Shown here: positions 1 through 12,330 of the stretch, in pieces
Layout of the letters: each line of letters opens with the position of its first letter
Numbering within the stretch: position 1 is the first letter of the stretch
DNA from: Malurus cyaneus samueli
Taxonomy: Eukaryota; Chordata; Aves; Passeriformes; Maluridae
Assembly (NCBI GenBank): GCA_009741485.1
Contig: CM019218.1
Coordinates: 41,459,894-41,523,893, forward strand
Length of the DNA: 64,000 nt
Reading direction: 5' to 3'
The notes under the pieces: model-generated
Database searches by the model: none
What the model was told of the DNA's origin: nothing
Seen by the model: only the letters and a program-made list of their open reading frames with translations
Made by a program: the position numbers and the translations under genes

Positions 1-3000
1 TGCCAAGACTGTGGGGGGAGGGGGAATCCACCTCAAGAAGGCATGCCAGGGAAAAAACACCCATAAAAGGGGCAAGAGCTCTGCATTTGAGAGCATTAGT
101 AGGTGTAGACTATAACAGGCTATTGAGGAGCTTGGCATTGAGAGAAGCCATGTGTTTATTTCCAGACCTCTAAAAACCACAGGCTGAAATATGACCATGT
201 GTCTACTTACTGTCAAATATTAGGACTCCTGGGTTTTGAACTAGAAGGTACGGCTTTGTGGTTAGTTTGAGATGAAAAGAAGGCAAGTGATAGGTAAATC
301 TGTAAAGCAAGAAGCTGTGAACAGCACTCAGTGTGGTGCTGCTTGGGCAGAGGGGGAAAACAGAGAGGTGAGTGTGGGGAAATCTGCCTGTGCCTCCTTT
401 CTGAAGAGCCTGTATTTGGAACATGAAGGTTTTTTGTTCCCAGAGGACTAGAGAGGAAAAAATGAGAAGCTACATCCTGTGGCATTTCAGCTGACAGGGA
501 AGCAGAAGCCAGCCCTACCTTCTTTGCAAGTGCTGCAGCGTGTTTGGGGAGCCAGAAGGGAGAGAGACCTAGGGAAACAGCAGCCAGGCTCAGCTGACAA
601 TGCTTTATCACCACCTTCCCCTCCGCCCCATGGCTGGCACATCCTCTCTGCACTGCCCTTGCCCAGAGCGAGGACACAAAGACCATTGCTTACCTTGTGT
701 TCCTGCCCAAATTGAATCTGAATGTGACAAGCAGAATACTTGTTCCCATCTCTCATTTCTTCCCACCTCTCACCTTTATTTTTAGCCCTTGTAAGTGATC
801 AATATGGTCATTTGGAACCTAGGGGGAAAAATGGTTTAAAAGAGAAGGGATGGGGGAAGAGAGAGGAGAAAGAAGGAGGCCACCTGAGCAGCTGAGCTTT
901 TTGTTATGGCAGAAATGAATGGTCTTAACACTCACATTTCCAAGAAACCTGTGATGATCATCAGCCTTTGCTAAAATATTTACTTTGGCTCCACTGACCT
1001 AGGCTCTTGGCAACATGATAGCACCATAAGAATCCAACACCAGACCCCTGGTAGGAGAGGTGGTCATCAGTCTGGTTTTCTGGCAGTGCCCTGGGTTAGT
1101 TAGCCTTTGGCTATCCTGCTCCCCATTATCACACTAGTGTGTCCACAGGGTGCAGAACAACTTCTAGCTCGGACCTTATTTCCCTGCTGTCTGCGCTAGG
1201 AGCTCTCCTTTGTTTGCTCTGTAGCAATGAGAAAGCATCCAAAAGTATTTTGGCAGAGTTTCAAAATTGCGGGCACAATCCACTCTGGAAGAGGGGGGAG
1301 CAAACAGCTCTGTATTCAAAGACCAAGCTCATCAACAACATGACATTCCTGTGTGTTGGGATATTGTCACTGCTGAGTCTAACTTCAAGAAAAAGCAAAA
1401 ATCATTCACCCCTTCTGTCTAAACAGGAGGACAGTTAGGAGAAGTGAAACACCCTGATATCTTACACAAACAATCCTAGGACCATCATGGCCCTCTTAAA
1501 TGGCCATAAGTGCTCAGAAACAGAACCAAGAGTTTGCCTCAAAAGTGAGAACAGATCATCCGGTCTGCAGTACTGTCATTTCTGGAGCCCCACACCCTCC
1601 CTTCACCAAATTCATCACTGGTGTTACTGGTACAGCACCAAACCTTCTCAGGTGGAGAAGAAAAGGATGAAGGTGTATCTCTCTTCTATTTTCATTGGAA
1701 ATTGCATTCCATTTACATGAACACATCCTGCAGAAAAAGGAGCCGATACTCCACATGAAGGAACAGGGAATGAGTAGGACAGCTTATCCAGAGCAGTGCA
1801 GAGTTCAACAGGAAGGGCAGAGGTGTGGCTGCACTGCTCATGCTCTGACTGCAGCCTGTTGCCTGGCCCTGGACACATTATTTCTCCCTTGTGCCTCCTG
1901 TGAGCAGCAGGTGATGGTGTGTGCGCTGGCACATTTCTAGATTGGACTCATATAGCTCTTCTGCACGTCCCTCACCTTCCCTCGTATCCTAACCCACTCG
2001 CTCTGGCAGAAATCTCGACAGAAACTCAGCAGAGCAGCCATAAATACTGGTACTTCTTCCACAGCACAAGTTCAAGCTGGCCTGGGAGCAGAATTTAAAA
2101 TAAAATTTTAAAAGCAAGCATCACATTCTTAAACACAGCCCATGAAAAAGAAGAGCCTGGCCCCTGGCACATCTGGGAGCTGCCCCGCAGTTCCTGCCAG
2201 GTGAGGTCAGCAGCTTGTGTTGGTGGGGATGGGGAAGAAAGGGCAATCTTGTGCCAGATTCATTCAGGTGTCACTCATTCTGGGCTGTTTAAGAGATTTC
2301 CAGGCTCCCTCCACACTCATCCCTGCCTGCCTTCCTGCATCTTCTGCACCAGCTCTACCATAGTACACAAGGTTTCCTTGTCACCAAGTCCTCCTCTTGC
2401 TCTCTTATAATGAAAAACAGCTGTGGCAGGCATGTCCAAAACAAAGCTTTACACATTCCTGGTGGAACTGCCTCCTCACCGCCAAAACCCCCAGACTTTA
2501 TATTTACTACAGAAAATTCAAAACACAACCACTTTTCCTCCTCCAAGCTGTAATTTCCTCCTTGACAGGCCTGTCAAATTTAAGATTTCACTTACTATTC
2601 TTATCTCAAGTATCTGCTTCCCCCCTGCTCACCACTTAGCGAAGCTGACAGCTCTCCAGCACCGTGAACATTGCTATAAGTAGCTTCTGTGGAGCAGAGC
2701 AGCACATTCTCCCTTCTCCAAAAAAGACCACAGAGGGTGGTCAGAAGTAGAGATAGGAAAATCACTGTGACACAACAAGGATCCCTCTGAACTGTACCAG
2801 ACCTTCTCAGCAGGTGGACCCCTGTTTAAAAACAGGCAGGTGCTGAACACCTCTCCTCTCCTGTGTTTTCCTTTGTATTCTGTTTTCTGGTAGCTTTTTC
2901 CAGAAACTAGTGTAGCAATATTCAGAGGGAAAGTTCAACTTCAGCCACGGACTGCAGTTTGGAAATGGAGCACAGGGATGTATTTTGGCAAGATTTGGCT

Positions 3001-5862
3001 TTAAAACTTGCTCCTGCAAAGCTGGGACCTTGTGTTTTCCCTGCTCAATTCCCCTCCTACCCAAAACCTTTGTGACAAGAACAAGAGCAATCTGAGCTAC
3101 CAACGGCCTCAGTGGTAAGAGGAAGGAGTGGTCACCAGCCAGGGGAAAGCAGCAGCACTGCACTCCCTTTCTTGACCATTTTTTGCCAGTTGTTTGAGGT
3201 CCAGGCCAGCAATTTAAGTTATCAAAGTTTGCCCCAGTGTTATACAAACAAGTGAGGGAAAGCCTGAAATCAAAGCCAAGCAGAGGAAGGTCAAAAAGCA
3301 GCCTCTTCTCGAGAAAGACCTTTATTAAGGACATTCTTTCTTGAATAGCCAGGATGCAGGAAGACTACTACCACCTCAAGGCTTGCCTTCCTTTGGGCTA
3401 TCTTCAGCCAGTTATTTCCGTATCACTGGGATTCTTGACGCTTAGAAAGGAAAGTCTTCTGTCAGCCTGACAGCCAACAAACAAGCTTTCCTGCCTCTTA
3501 ACTCCTACCTGGTTCTCCTTTTCAGTCCAGCTACAGAAGCTGCATGTGCTATGAGAGATCATTCCCCTGCCACCTCCTCTTTGCCCAAGATGATCACAAA
3601 ATCACTCAGATATCCCTGGAAGCTCAGTCTCACTGGAATACCTAGAGGCCATTAGTAGCAAACACCAGCCTTCATGGGACTCTCTAGAGCCAGTACCTGC
3701 AGCTGTAATTTTGTTAAGCAGGGCAGTCCCAGCCCATGGCAAATTCCACCTCCCAGCAAGGTCCTTGGCCAATTCACTGCAGGGAGTTGATGAGTTTGTT
3801 AGCAGAAGCCCCACAGAAGGTGGTTTGGAAACACTTCCTCCTACCCAGCCTTACAAAAGGTTTTCACAGGCTACTGGCAAACCCCAAAACCTGCACTCTT
3901 CCAGTGGAATGAGGTCAATCAATACACCCCACACTTTAGTACTACAGCACACAGTGCATTCGGAATTTCTTACCCAATCCAAATGTACCAACAAGAGGGA
4001 ATCAGCCCATTCTGTGTTGGCAGGAGATGCTCCCTTGACCTCTGGCTAGAGCACTGCTGTGGCCACAAGCAGCCTGGCTGCTCCAGTGCCTCTGAGCCAC
4101 CAGGTGGGTGGCCTTAGGGAAGAGCTGAATCAGAGACAGCTTCTGGCCACCAGTTGGCAATCAAAGCCAATCTCAGCAAAATCTACATAGGATGTGGTTG
4201 CCAATATTTGGTCTATGATTTCCTGTCTTACACACAACTTTATTACCCTTTAGTATAGATGCAGGGCCACTATATGATTTTGACATCACCCTACACTTAC
4301 CAGCTCCCAGCTGTGCTCTCTGGAAGGTTCCTTGTAACTTTCCCGAGACGAGCTATGGAGAATCAGTAAGAAAAGGAAGAGAAGAAAAACATTTTCATTA
4401 TATTTATAGAGACATCTGTACAGCAATTCCTTTTTTACTGAATCAGACCTATACCGTTACTGAAGCAGAACAATCAGGGTGGATCTATTTTAGGAGAAAC
4501 TGTGGAACACTTCTGTGCAGGAGAGAAATTTTAGATTGGGTCAAAGAATAATCAAGACAAGAAAAAAAACAGCTTTGGTGATTTCAAATTATAATAATAA
4601 TAATATGCTTCTTGATCTTTCATTATCCTCATAAATTAAAAAATGTGCAACGTCTTTTCTAAAACCTCATAAAATCCCGTAAAATATGTTTACTGTGCTC
4701 TTCCAAAAACAGTCCATGAAGCAGCACTTGTCCTGGCACAGAATGCTGTAGCACTTCAGCCCTCCAGAGCAGTGTTTAATCTGCAGGTCACTTCAGTCCA
4801 GCCACAGTCCTGCAGAGCCAGCCCTGGTGACACTGACACCAGATCTTGCCATTCTGCTGTTTTGGAAAAACGTATATATATTAAGTACATGCAAGGGTGA
4901 GTGATAAAACAGACACAAGGAATAGGAAAGACCCACTATTTGCAGGAAGGAAAGGGGAAAAGAGAAGAGGTTATTACATTTCTCTGGCGGCCATGCTGCT
5001 TTGTTGAGAGGCAAGAACTGCTTTTATGAAGTACTAAAGGTTATATGGCTGCACCACTCCCTTTTACAAAGTTCCAGAGGTTGTATGGCCACACCCAAAG
5101 CCATTAATTCAGGTCATGCTTGGAAGAGAGGAAGGAGAACACGGTACCCTTTGTCGTGGATCTGGTGGAGCTGTAACAGTTTTAGGTCATCCTTGGAGCA
5201 GCAGGCAGGGGCAGTCCTCAGCCTACAGCAGTTCCTGGAAAGCTTGGGAGGAGCTGGACAGTCCAAATGAGACCCACCAAGAAATTTGTCCTCCGTCTTC
5301 CCCTGGTGACACAGCATAGCACAGGGGCACCAAGGCTGAGGGTGCTACCAGGAGGCAGATTGTCACCCAAATCCCAGCCAGCTGCTGGAACCCAACAGCC
5401 CATGAGCCAAGCAGTCACTAGCTCCTGGAGGTGAGGCCTTGCAAATAAGGATTTAAGTTATTTACAGTGCAATACTAAAAATCAATTTTTTGTGTTACCT
5501 CCTCCCTAAGCTTTCAAGAAATCAAAAATTTCCAATTATTTTTTCTGCTTAATAGTTGTTAGGGGTCATATTTCCCGGCACATCTACTCACCCTTAAATT
5601 TTCAGATGACGGCTTTGATCCTTAAGTGATCATTTTCTTTGTTTAGCTGGATGGAACTGTTAAGGTGAAGAACTGGCAGACTGATTTGGCCAGGAACAGT
5701 ATTTAATATTCACTTGGTGTTGCAGAACCACCAATCAAAGTGGATGAAAGAGGTCCTTGGCCTAGCCTAGAAGAGCCAGTAATGACTTCCCAAAGTTCAT
5801 GGCCCAGGTGACAGGAATGTGCAGTAACTGTGCACAAGCCACAGGTGAAATGAGTCAGTTCA

Positions 5863-5923
5863 GAACCTTAGTGAAATCAGGCTGCTGCTTCTCTTCNGAA
5901 CCTTAGTGAAATCAGGCTGCTGC
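5863..5923. repeat. 26-bp direct duplication around a single N
   Basis: The 26 bases starting GAACCTTAGTGAAATCAGGC occur at 5863-5888 and again at 5898-5923, directly after the only N of the window (5897). This looks like two contig ends overlapping without being merged, so the duplication is probably artificial. Confidence 0.85.
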
Positions 5924-6264
5924 ATATCTTGTGAGACAAGAGCCTGGAGCACTGACCAATTACCATAATTTTTCTAGAGAAGTTCCATTTTGTTCTAGGA
6001 CTTCAGGAGTGATAGACTCTTAGTTCTGTAAAAAAGCTGCTGCTGCCACTGGTCTGTGCAAACACAAATGATATGGAGGACACTTGCTATTTCTCAGAAT
6101 GCAAGAGCTGGTGGGGGATAAAAGGGGTGGGAGCAGTGGTTAAGCTGCCAGGCAAGCACATCTGAGACAAGCTGTGGGAAATATGTTTTTCGTGTGGATA
6201 GCACGTAAATGGAGGAACTCAATGTCACCAGATGCTTTGAAGATTAACCATAAAATTTGTCTAA

Positions 6265-6340
6265 TCCCCTTTTTAGTTAATTGAATTAGCCCATCAGCGT
6301 CTATTAAATGTGATGATAAAAATGCAACCTCCAGTTCAGG
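6265..6340. promoter_or_regulatory. Homeodomain-motif-rich unique segment (candidate conserved element)
   Basis: TTAGTTAATTGAATTAGCCC is followed by CATCAGCGTCTATTAAATG and TGATGATAAAAATGC. The sequence is non-repetitive and resembles vertebrate conserved non-coding elements. This is inference only. Confidence 0.2.
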
Positions 6341-7773
6341 AAGCTCTTAAACCACTGATTGCTGAAAGCTGAGTGTGCCTTATAAAGGAAGCATATCCTT
6401 TTTTTTTTTTTTTTAATTTTCACTATTCATTACTGGACATATGAGACATCCACCACTGTTTTGTCTGAGATGGAATTAAAGTATCTTTCCACAACTATAG
6501 CTTTCTTTCTTAGCAGAGTTTTAACCTCTTTCAAACCTCTCTCACCCAAAATGTGATCTAGTGAACAATATTGATAGTTTAGAAATTATGACCAAGAAAA
6601 ATGTTAGGAAGAACACCCTTGTTTTGCCTCACAGGAAGAATATGAGGACTATGTGGTAAAACACCTTAATTACAAACTTTTAAAACTAAATAACATTGTT
6701 CGAGTTGTTCTCTGCTGGGAGAAGAATGTAAAAGGCTGCATTTATAATAAGCAAGACTTCAGTTAATCATTCCAATTAAATTTCTTAATTATAAAGTTAG
6801 TTTAGCCTTAAGTAGACAACTGATATAGAATCCTGTTCATGTAGGATCTTCAGGAACAGGCGTAGACAAATAATTGTCAAGATGTCTTGATAGGGTTTTC
6901 AGGGTGGTCTAGGTATGTTGATCCTACTACCTGTGCTCATAGGAAGAATTAAATTTATCAAGTCTTTTCCAGCCTGCATGCCCAGGACTCCCATGGATTC
7001 AAGATGCCAAGAACAAAATTAGCAAAAACTAAAGAATGCCAAGTGTAGCTGAGGCAATACATAAGGGAAGTCAGAGTTGCCCTTAGAAAATTATACATTT
7101 TATCAAGCTGGCATTTCTAAAGCCTTGTGAGAATGTTCAAAAGAATTGCTACACCCACTCCCATAAAGCCTCTGCAGTAGGAGAGGAGGGAAATCTGCAC
7201 TGACGATAACTGCTCTGATAAAAGCAGAATGGATACAACTCTCTTTCCAGTAATGTATGTCCAGTTCTCACTGCGAGACTTTCACAGTTAAAAACCCTTC
7301 ACCCGGCAAAAAAATACTGCTTTTCTACAAGTCAAGAGTTGTGTGTAGGCTGATCATCTGTCTAGCACATGTACTGGGCCATGCCCACATGATGTTTGTT
7401 TGGGAAAACAGATCCTGGGACAGTGTCACAGCTGAGTTCTGCCAGTCTCCTTCCTGGTGAGGGCACAAATCTATTCTCCCGATTCTGCCTACCCAGGGCT
7501 TCCCCGAGTTTACAGACACTCAGCTACCACCCTTGTTACAAGTCCTCTGCCTAATCTGTCATCAGTGGGCATCACTGGAATTGCCATAGGAAATAAATTA
7601 TTCAAGTAGTGCTGCTTCTCCTACTGGTTTCAGGGGGATGCAGTTTTCCTCTAAGCTGTTCAGTGGAAGATTAAGGGGTGATATGACTGAAGTTTGGATG
7701 TATCTACCTTCCTAAATAGAGGAACTGCCATTACCACTGACAAAGATAAAATAAACACAAGTTGTCACATACT

Positions 7774-8290
7774 GAAATCATAGAATGGTTTGGGTGGGAA
7801 AGGACCTTAAAAAACACCTATTTTGAACACCTCTGTCATGTGCAGGGACACCTTCCACTACACCACTATGGGTTGCTCAGAGCCCCGTCCAACTTGGCCT
7901 TGAACAGTGCCTGGCATGGGGCTTCCCTGAGTAACCTCTTCCAGTGTCTTACCACCTTCAGAGTAAAGAATTCTTTCCTAATATCTAATCTAAACCTACC
8001 CTCTTAGTTTAGAACCACTATCTCTTGTCCTATTGCAACAGGCTAGGGCCTAAATGGTGTGTCCCCATCTCTCCTGTAAGCCCCCTTTAAATATTGAAAG
8101 GTCTCTACAAGATCTCCTGGAGCCTTGTCTTTTCCAGGCTGAACAGCCCCAACTCTCTCAGCCCTCCCTCAAAGGAAAGGTGCTCCAGCCCTCTGGTCAT
8201 TTTTGTGTCCCTCCTCTGGACCCACTCCAGCAGGTCTGTCCTCTGTTGGGGTCCCTGCATCTCCTGATGCAGTAACCTGACTAGCAAAGG
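7774..8290 (-). mobile_element. CR1 LINE, 5'-truncated, 3' region
   Basis: The plus strand starts with the reverse complement of the CR1 3' end (AAATCATAGAATGGTTTGGG). It continues through the typical segments GACACCTTCCACTA, AGGCTGAACAGCCCCAACTCTCTCAGCC and CTCTGGACCCACTCCAGCAG. The element points to the minus strand and its right (5') end is truncated near 8290. It is about 515 bp and has no intact reverse-transcriptase frame. Confidence 0.93.
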
Positions 8291-10134
8291 AGCACACATT
8301 TCTAACTGTACCCCAGAACTTTTTATATTATCATTTCTCCTTTACTCTCACTGCAAATTGCCTTCCAACGCGTATGCACCAGACTCACCTGGACATTCTC
8401 CCTGTCCTCCAGCCACCTCCAGTTTCCCACCATCAGAAATGTCTCATTTCTGGCACAGGTTTCTTCCCCATGTTGGCAACTGTAGTGTCTTAGCTATAAT
8501 TGAACAGCTGGTGCTGCCTTGGGAATTGGCTGCTATAATCTGTTGTATTAAAAGGATGAAAACATCATTTCAGTCAGACAGTTTACAGGAGAGAACATGA
8601 TTTACAGGACAACAGATTAAATTATGTGCAATTAAATAGCTGTATTAAGTCTCAGGGCTTGATCCCAGAATGTAAAACACTGGATGTAAAACAGGCAAGC
8701 GAGCAAGAAAGAAACCTTGTCATGGTCCGTCTCTCTGCACAATTTGCCTACTCCACTTGAGATCAAGCTCCACACAGAGTCCTGCTCATCCAAAAAAGAA
8801 GATGTCAAAAATTGCCAGCATCCCCCTGGGCAACAGTGCTCTAGCCACTTACAACAAAGCCAAATGACAGGCAGCTTTAGAGATCAACGGCTGCAAACAC
8901 CGACCCTCTCACCACTGCTGTGCTTGCTTCAAATCTGTATCATCCTCTGCTTCTTCACCGAGTGCAGGAAGGATGTGGTTCACCAAGAATCATTTCCCAA
9001 ATTCATCCCAATTGCTCTATTAATTATCCTTTAGCTTCAACATGAGGAAACAGTTTCTACCTTCTGCAGCAGGTCTATTTTTAGTGAAGCATCAATTTGC
9101 CTCTATTTTGTTATCCCTCACTGTTAATCCTGCCCACACAACAAATCTGGCATTGATCACTTGTGGTAGACAAGTATTTTTGGCTTAGGCTATGAAAGAG
9201 GCATAAGGAAGGGTGTAGAAGAAAGAGTTTTCATAACCAGAAAATATATCATTAGAAACCAGAATTCTAATGGAGAAAGCAAAGCTAACAGAAAGGGGAA
9301 AAAAGGAAGGAGGGGGGCAGGGAGGGGAATATATTCTTAGGATATGTTTGTGAATATAGATCTACAAAAGTAACAAATATCCCTCAGCTTTTGCAAGTGC
9401 AGATTCACATCAACAAATCCAAGTTCATATGAAGGAAGGCTTCAGCATTGGAGAGTATTCCTGGTGTTTTGAAGACAGACCCGCCTGCTGCTCCAGGCCA
9501 TCCCTTCCTACCAAACCATGGACCTAGCTCAACAGAGGAGACAAGACTGACAGATGATTTTTCAGCCACTTCGTATCCTCTTAACAATTTCTAACTCCGA
9601 GCAGCTGTCAGATCTGACATCACACCTCTATCTTAGCTACTTTCCTGCTTGGCTGAGATGAAAACAGGTTCTAGGGGCAGTAGGAGGTCCTGGATACAAG
9701 AATACTCAAGAAATTACTGCTCTGAGTGATGGTCCTGCTACTAAAAAGGGGAAAAGGGCAGGAGAAAAGAAAACATCCTCCTTGTAGACATTCATCCACC
9801 TCATAATGATGCTGACACCTGAAGTTACTGGAAGTGAATGGCTTTAAGGCACAGTCCAGCTCTACGTGTTATGTGCAAGCTGTGTCACTCTCAGTGAGTG
9901 ACACCTGGTACCACACAGCTCTGGCTGCAGCCATCCCCCAACAGCTCTTTCAGAAACTGTAATGCATAGTCTCAGTTCCTAATTCTACATTCTGTCCCTC
10001 GCCCAGCTCATCTGACCAGACCTGCTTTCCTTAGAGAAAGTCTGAAGGTGAATCCTGAGCTGGACTAGATGCAAGTGACGAAGCGGCATAAACTGAGTCC
10101 ACACCATAGTGTTTCTGTTCCATCATCAGGATTT

Positions 10135-10240
10135 AATCACAGAACGATAGAAATGTTCCATTTGAAAAAGATCTTTAAAATCATTGAGTCCAAACATCAG
10201 CACCACTCACCTTGTAACCTAGATCTTCTTTGAGACTGCC
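10135..10240 (-). mobile_element. CR1 LINE, short diverged 3' fragment
   Basis: AATCACAGAACGATAGAAATG...AAAAGATCTTTAAAATCATTGAGTCCAA resembles the reverse complement of a CR1 3' end (the GACTCAATGATTTTAAAGATC side). Only about 100 bp remain and they are diverged. Confidence 0.7.
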
Positions 10241-12169
10241 CAAGCTGGGCAAGGTGAAACAAAGCAGCATGGTCAGCCCCCTTTGACCTGCATGTGTTAT
10301 ATGTGGAGGGCAAAGATTCTGAAAATGATAAAACTAATTGGAAATGCAGTCTAAATCAGCCGGCTGTGCCAAGCTCATTCACAGCGCTGCCTCTCTGCTG
10401 TGGGCTGCTAAGGGTTTGAGAGCCTTGGAGCACCTTGCTGTCCCTAAAACCAGCCTGTGAGATGCAAGGGGCCTCTCAAAATTCAGCAAGGCAAAGAGAG
10501 CCTGAAACTCGATGACTGCAGTTTATTGGACTCAGGACAGCAAGAAGCAGACTTGGCTCTGCCTGAAAATATCATTAAAGCTATAGGTCCTGTTATAGGC
10601 TGAGGAATCCACAGCAGAGTAGGAGGCAAAGACAGAGGCACTGGGAAAGGCAGAAGGGACAAAACAGGAGAGCAAACTATTCATAAACTGGTTATTGCTC
10701 TGTGTGTACATGCCTAACACTTATCCTTCAGTCACTATTTTGATCCATGCTAGTCTGGGATATGATCTCCAGCCATGCTGTGAGCAAGAAAGGAAAATAA
10801 TCCTCATTTGATCTGGAAATCTCATATTCCTGACTCGGACTGCTGAAAGAAACAACTCCCAGACAGGCCAGGTGTTTAAATAGCTTGGAACTGGAATCCA
10901 CTGCCCTGAGCCACAGTTTAGCAGTTGGTAAACTTGGATATCTGCCAGCGCCCCAGACTATTAACCATTCCTGTAACCCTTTTTGTCATCTTCTGCTGGA
11001 AAACTGGGGAGCTTGAACCAGACAGACAAACAATAGAAACTAAAGCTCAGAGATGCCAATGATCAGTCCAAACACACCAGCTGTCTACAGCTATGAGTGT
11101 GCCCACCCCTTCAAATAGAAACAAGAGAGGGAAGCTAAACCCTGTGGCAAGACATTTATCTTAGTGATAGGGTCCAAAAGAGTCTTCAGGAAAGAAGCAC
11201 AGTTTGGGAGGCAAATTAGTAATCCAGAACAGCTTCCAAGACTGCTGTCAGTAGCTAGGAGGAGCAGGAAAGGAAGGTTATGAGGCTCCACCTAGAAGTC
11301 TGCCCCAGAGCCCCAGGCCAAACGCTGCTGCCTCCCATCCACTCCCCAAGGTGTGGCCAAACCCAGCGGTATCGCCGCGCCCTCGCCAGCTCTGTGCAAG
11401 GTTCATGGGCACTGCTGGAGCCCTCTCCCATCATCCTCCTCTCTACATCAGCAAACAAAAAACCATGAGACAGTGCTGGCACCTTTTTCTTCTGGATTCC
11501 CGTTTCCAAGTCGGTAAATATCAATTAAGCAGGCTTTTTGTTGTTGTTGAATTATAGCAGAGTGAAGCTGGCCTGTTTGGAATTCCTACAAAGAGCTGAG
11601 GCTAGTGGAAAGTAAGAGCAGAGAACTGTCACATGTAGAGGACAAACCAGGCCTCACAGCACACAAGGAGCACATGCTGTTCAAAGGAGGCTGCTCAGAG
11701 GCCTTCAGCTGAGTATTCAATTATGGCCTCCCTAAGTCATTAGGTATGTCATCAGTTCCTCTTGCATCCTATTTTTCCTCATCTGTGAAACAGGAGTAGC
11801 AAAATCTCTGCATCCCTTTTTTTTCTGGTCAGACACCATAACCTAGAAGAGTTCAGGTCGGGTGTCAGTCTCAGTTAAGGCTTGAGGCCATGAGTTCACA
11901 GCAGCACTGGGTTTAACAGAACAGCAAGGAAGGCAGAGATCCCTTCCCATGTTCAGATTTGCATTTCTTTTCTTCCCAAGGAGCAGCATCTATGCAGATC
12001 CATCCATTCCTACTGAGCAATCACTCCTAGGAGGAGGGAAACTTTCTGGAAATGCTCTCCCTCCACTTCAGCAGGGCAGATGTCTTTAGTCTTTGCTTCT
12101 TCCAAAAGCACCATATTTAAAATATAAACCATATTTCAGAAGGGGAAGGATTTTTTGGAGTTTTTTCCC

Positions 12170-12330
12170 CCTGTTTTAACCTTTTGCTAGGGTGTGGAAA
12201 GTGAATAATCCTAACCAAGCATTCCTTAGTTAACAAATTTACAGTTGGCTGCTTAATTAGGAATTTAATAAATGTGACTTAATTATCTCTTAATTAGATT
12301 GCTTTATTAATGCCCTTGGCCATAAGCCCT
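12170..12330. promoter_or_regulatory. AT-rich segment with clustered TAATTA motifs (candidate conserved element)
   Basis: Within 160 bp there are CTTAATTAGGAATTTAATAAA, ACTTAATTATC and CTTAATTAGATTG, plus GTTAAC and ATTAATG. These are clustered homeodomain-type cores in non-repetitive sequence. Regulatory function is inferred from composition only. Confidence 0.25.

Larger units (their letters stand above)
1..7773. other. Gene-free sequence downstream of C11orf24 (left part)
   Basis: I find no exon, RNA gene or clear transposon here. Open frames (for example 213-686 and 2807-3334 on the minus strand) have no recognisable similarity and no supporting splice context. The stretch contains a (TAA)n tract near 4590-4602, a T tract at 6400-6415, an assembly N at 5897 and two AT-rich segments rich in homeodomain-like motifs (6265-6340, 6660-6805). 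Confidence 0.6.

Noticed and set aside
213..686. 157-codon open frame on the minus strand
   Set aside because: No recognised domain, and the composition looks random. It overlaps other equally open frames.
2807..3334. 175-codon open frame on the minus strand
   Set aside because: No recognisable similarity, splice context or promoter. The length is near what chance gives in 64 kb.
8054..8299. Open frames at 8.05-8.3 kb
   Set aside because: They fall inside the CR1 fragment and do not form an intact LINE protein.
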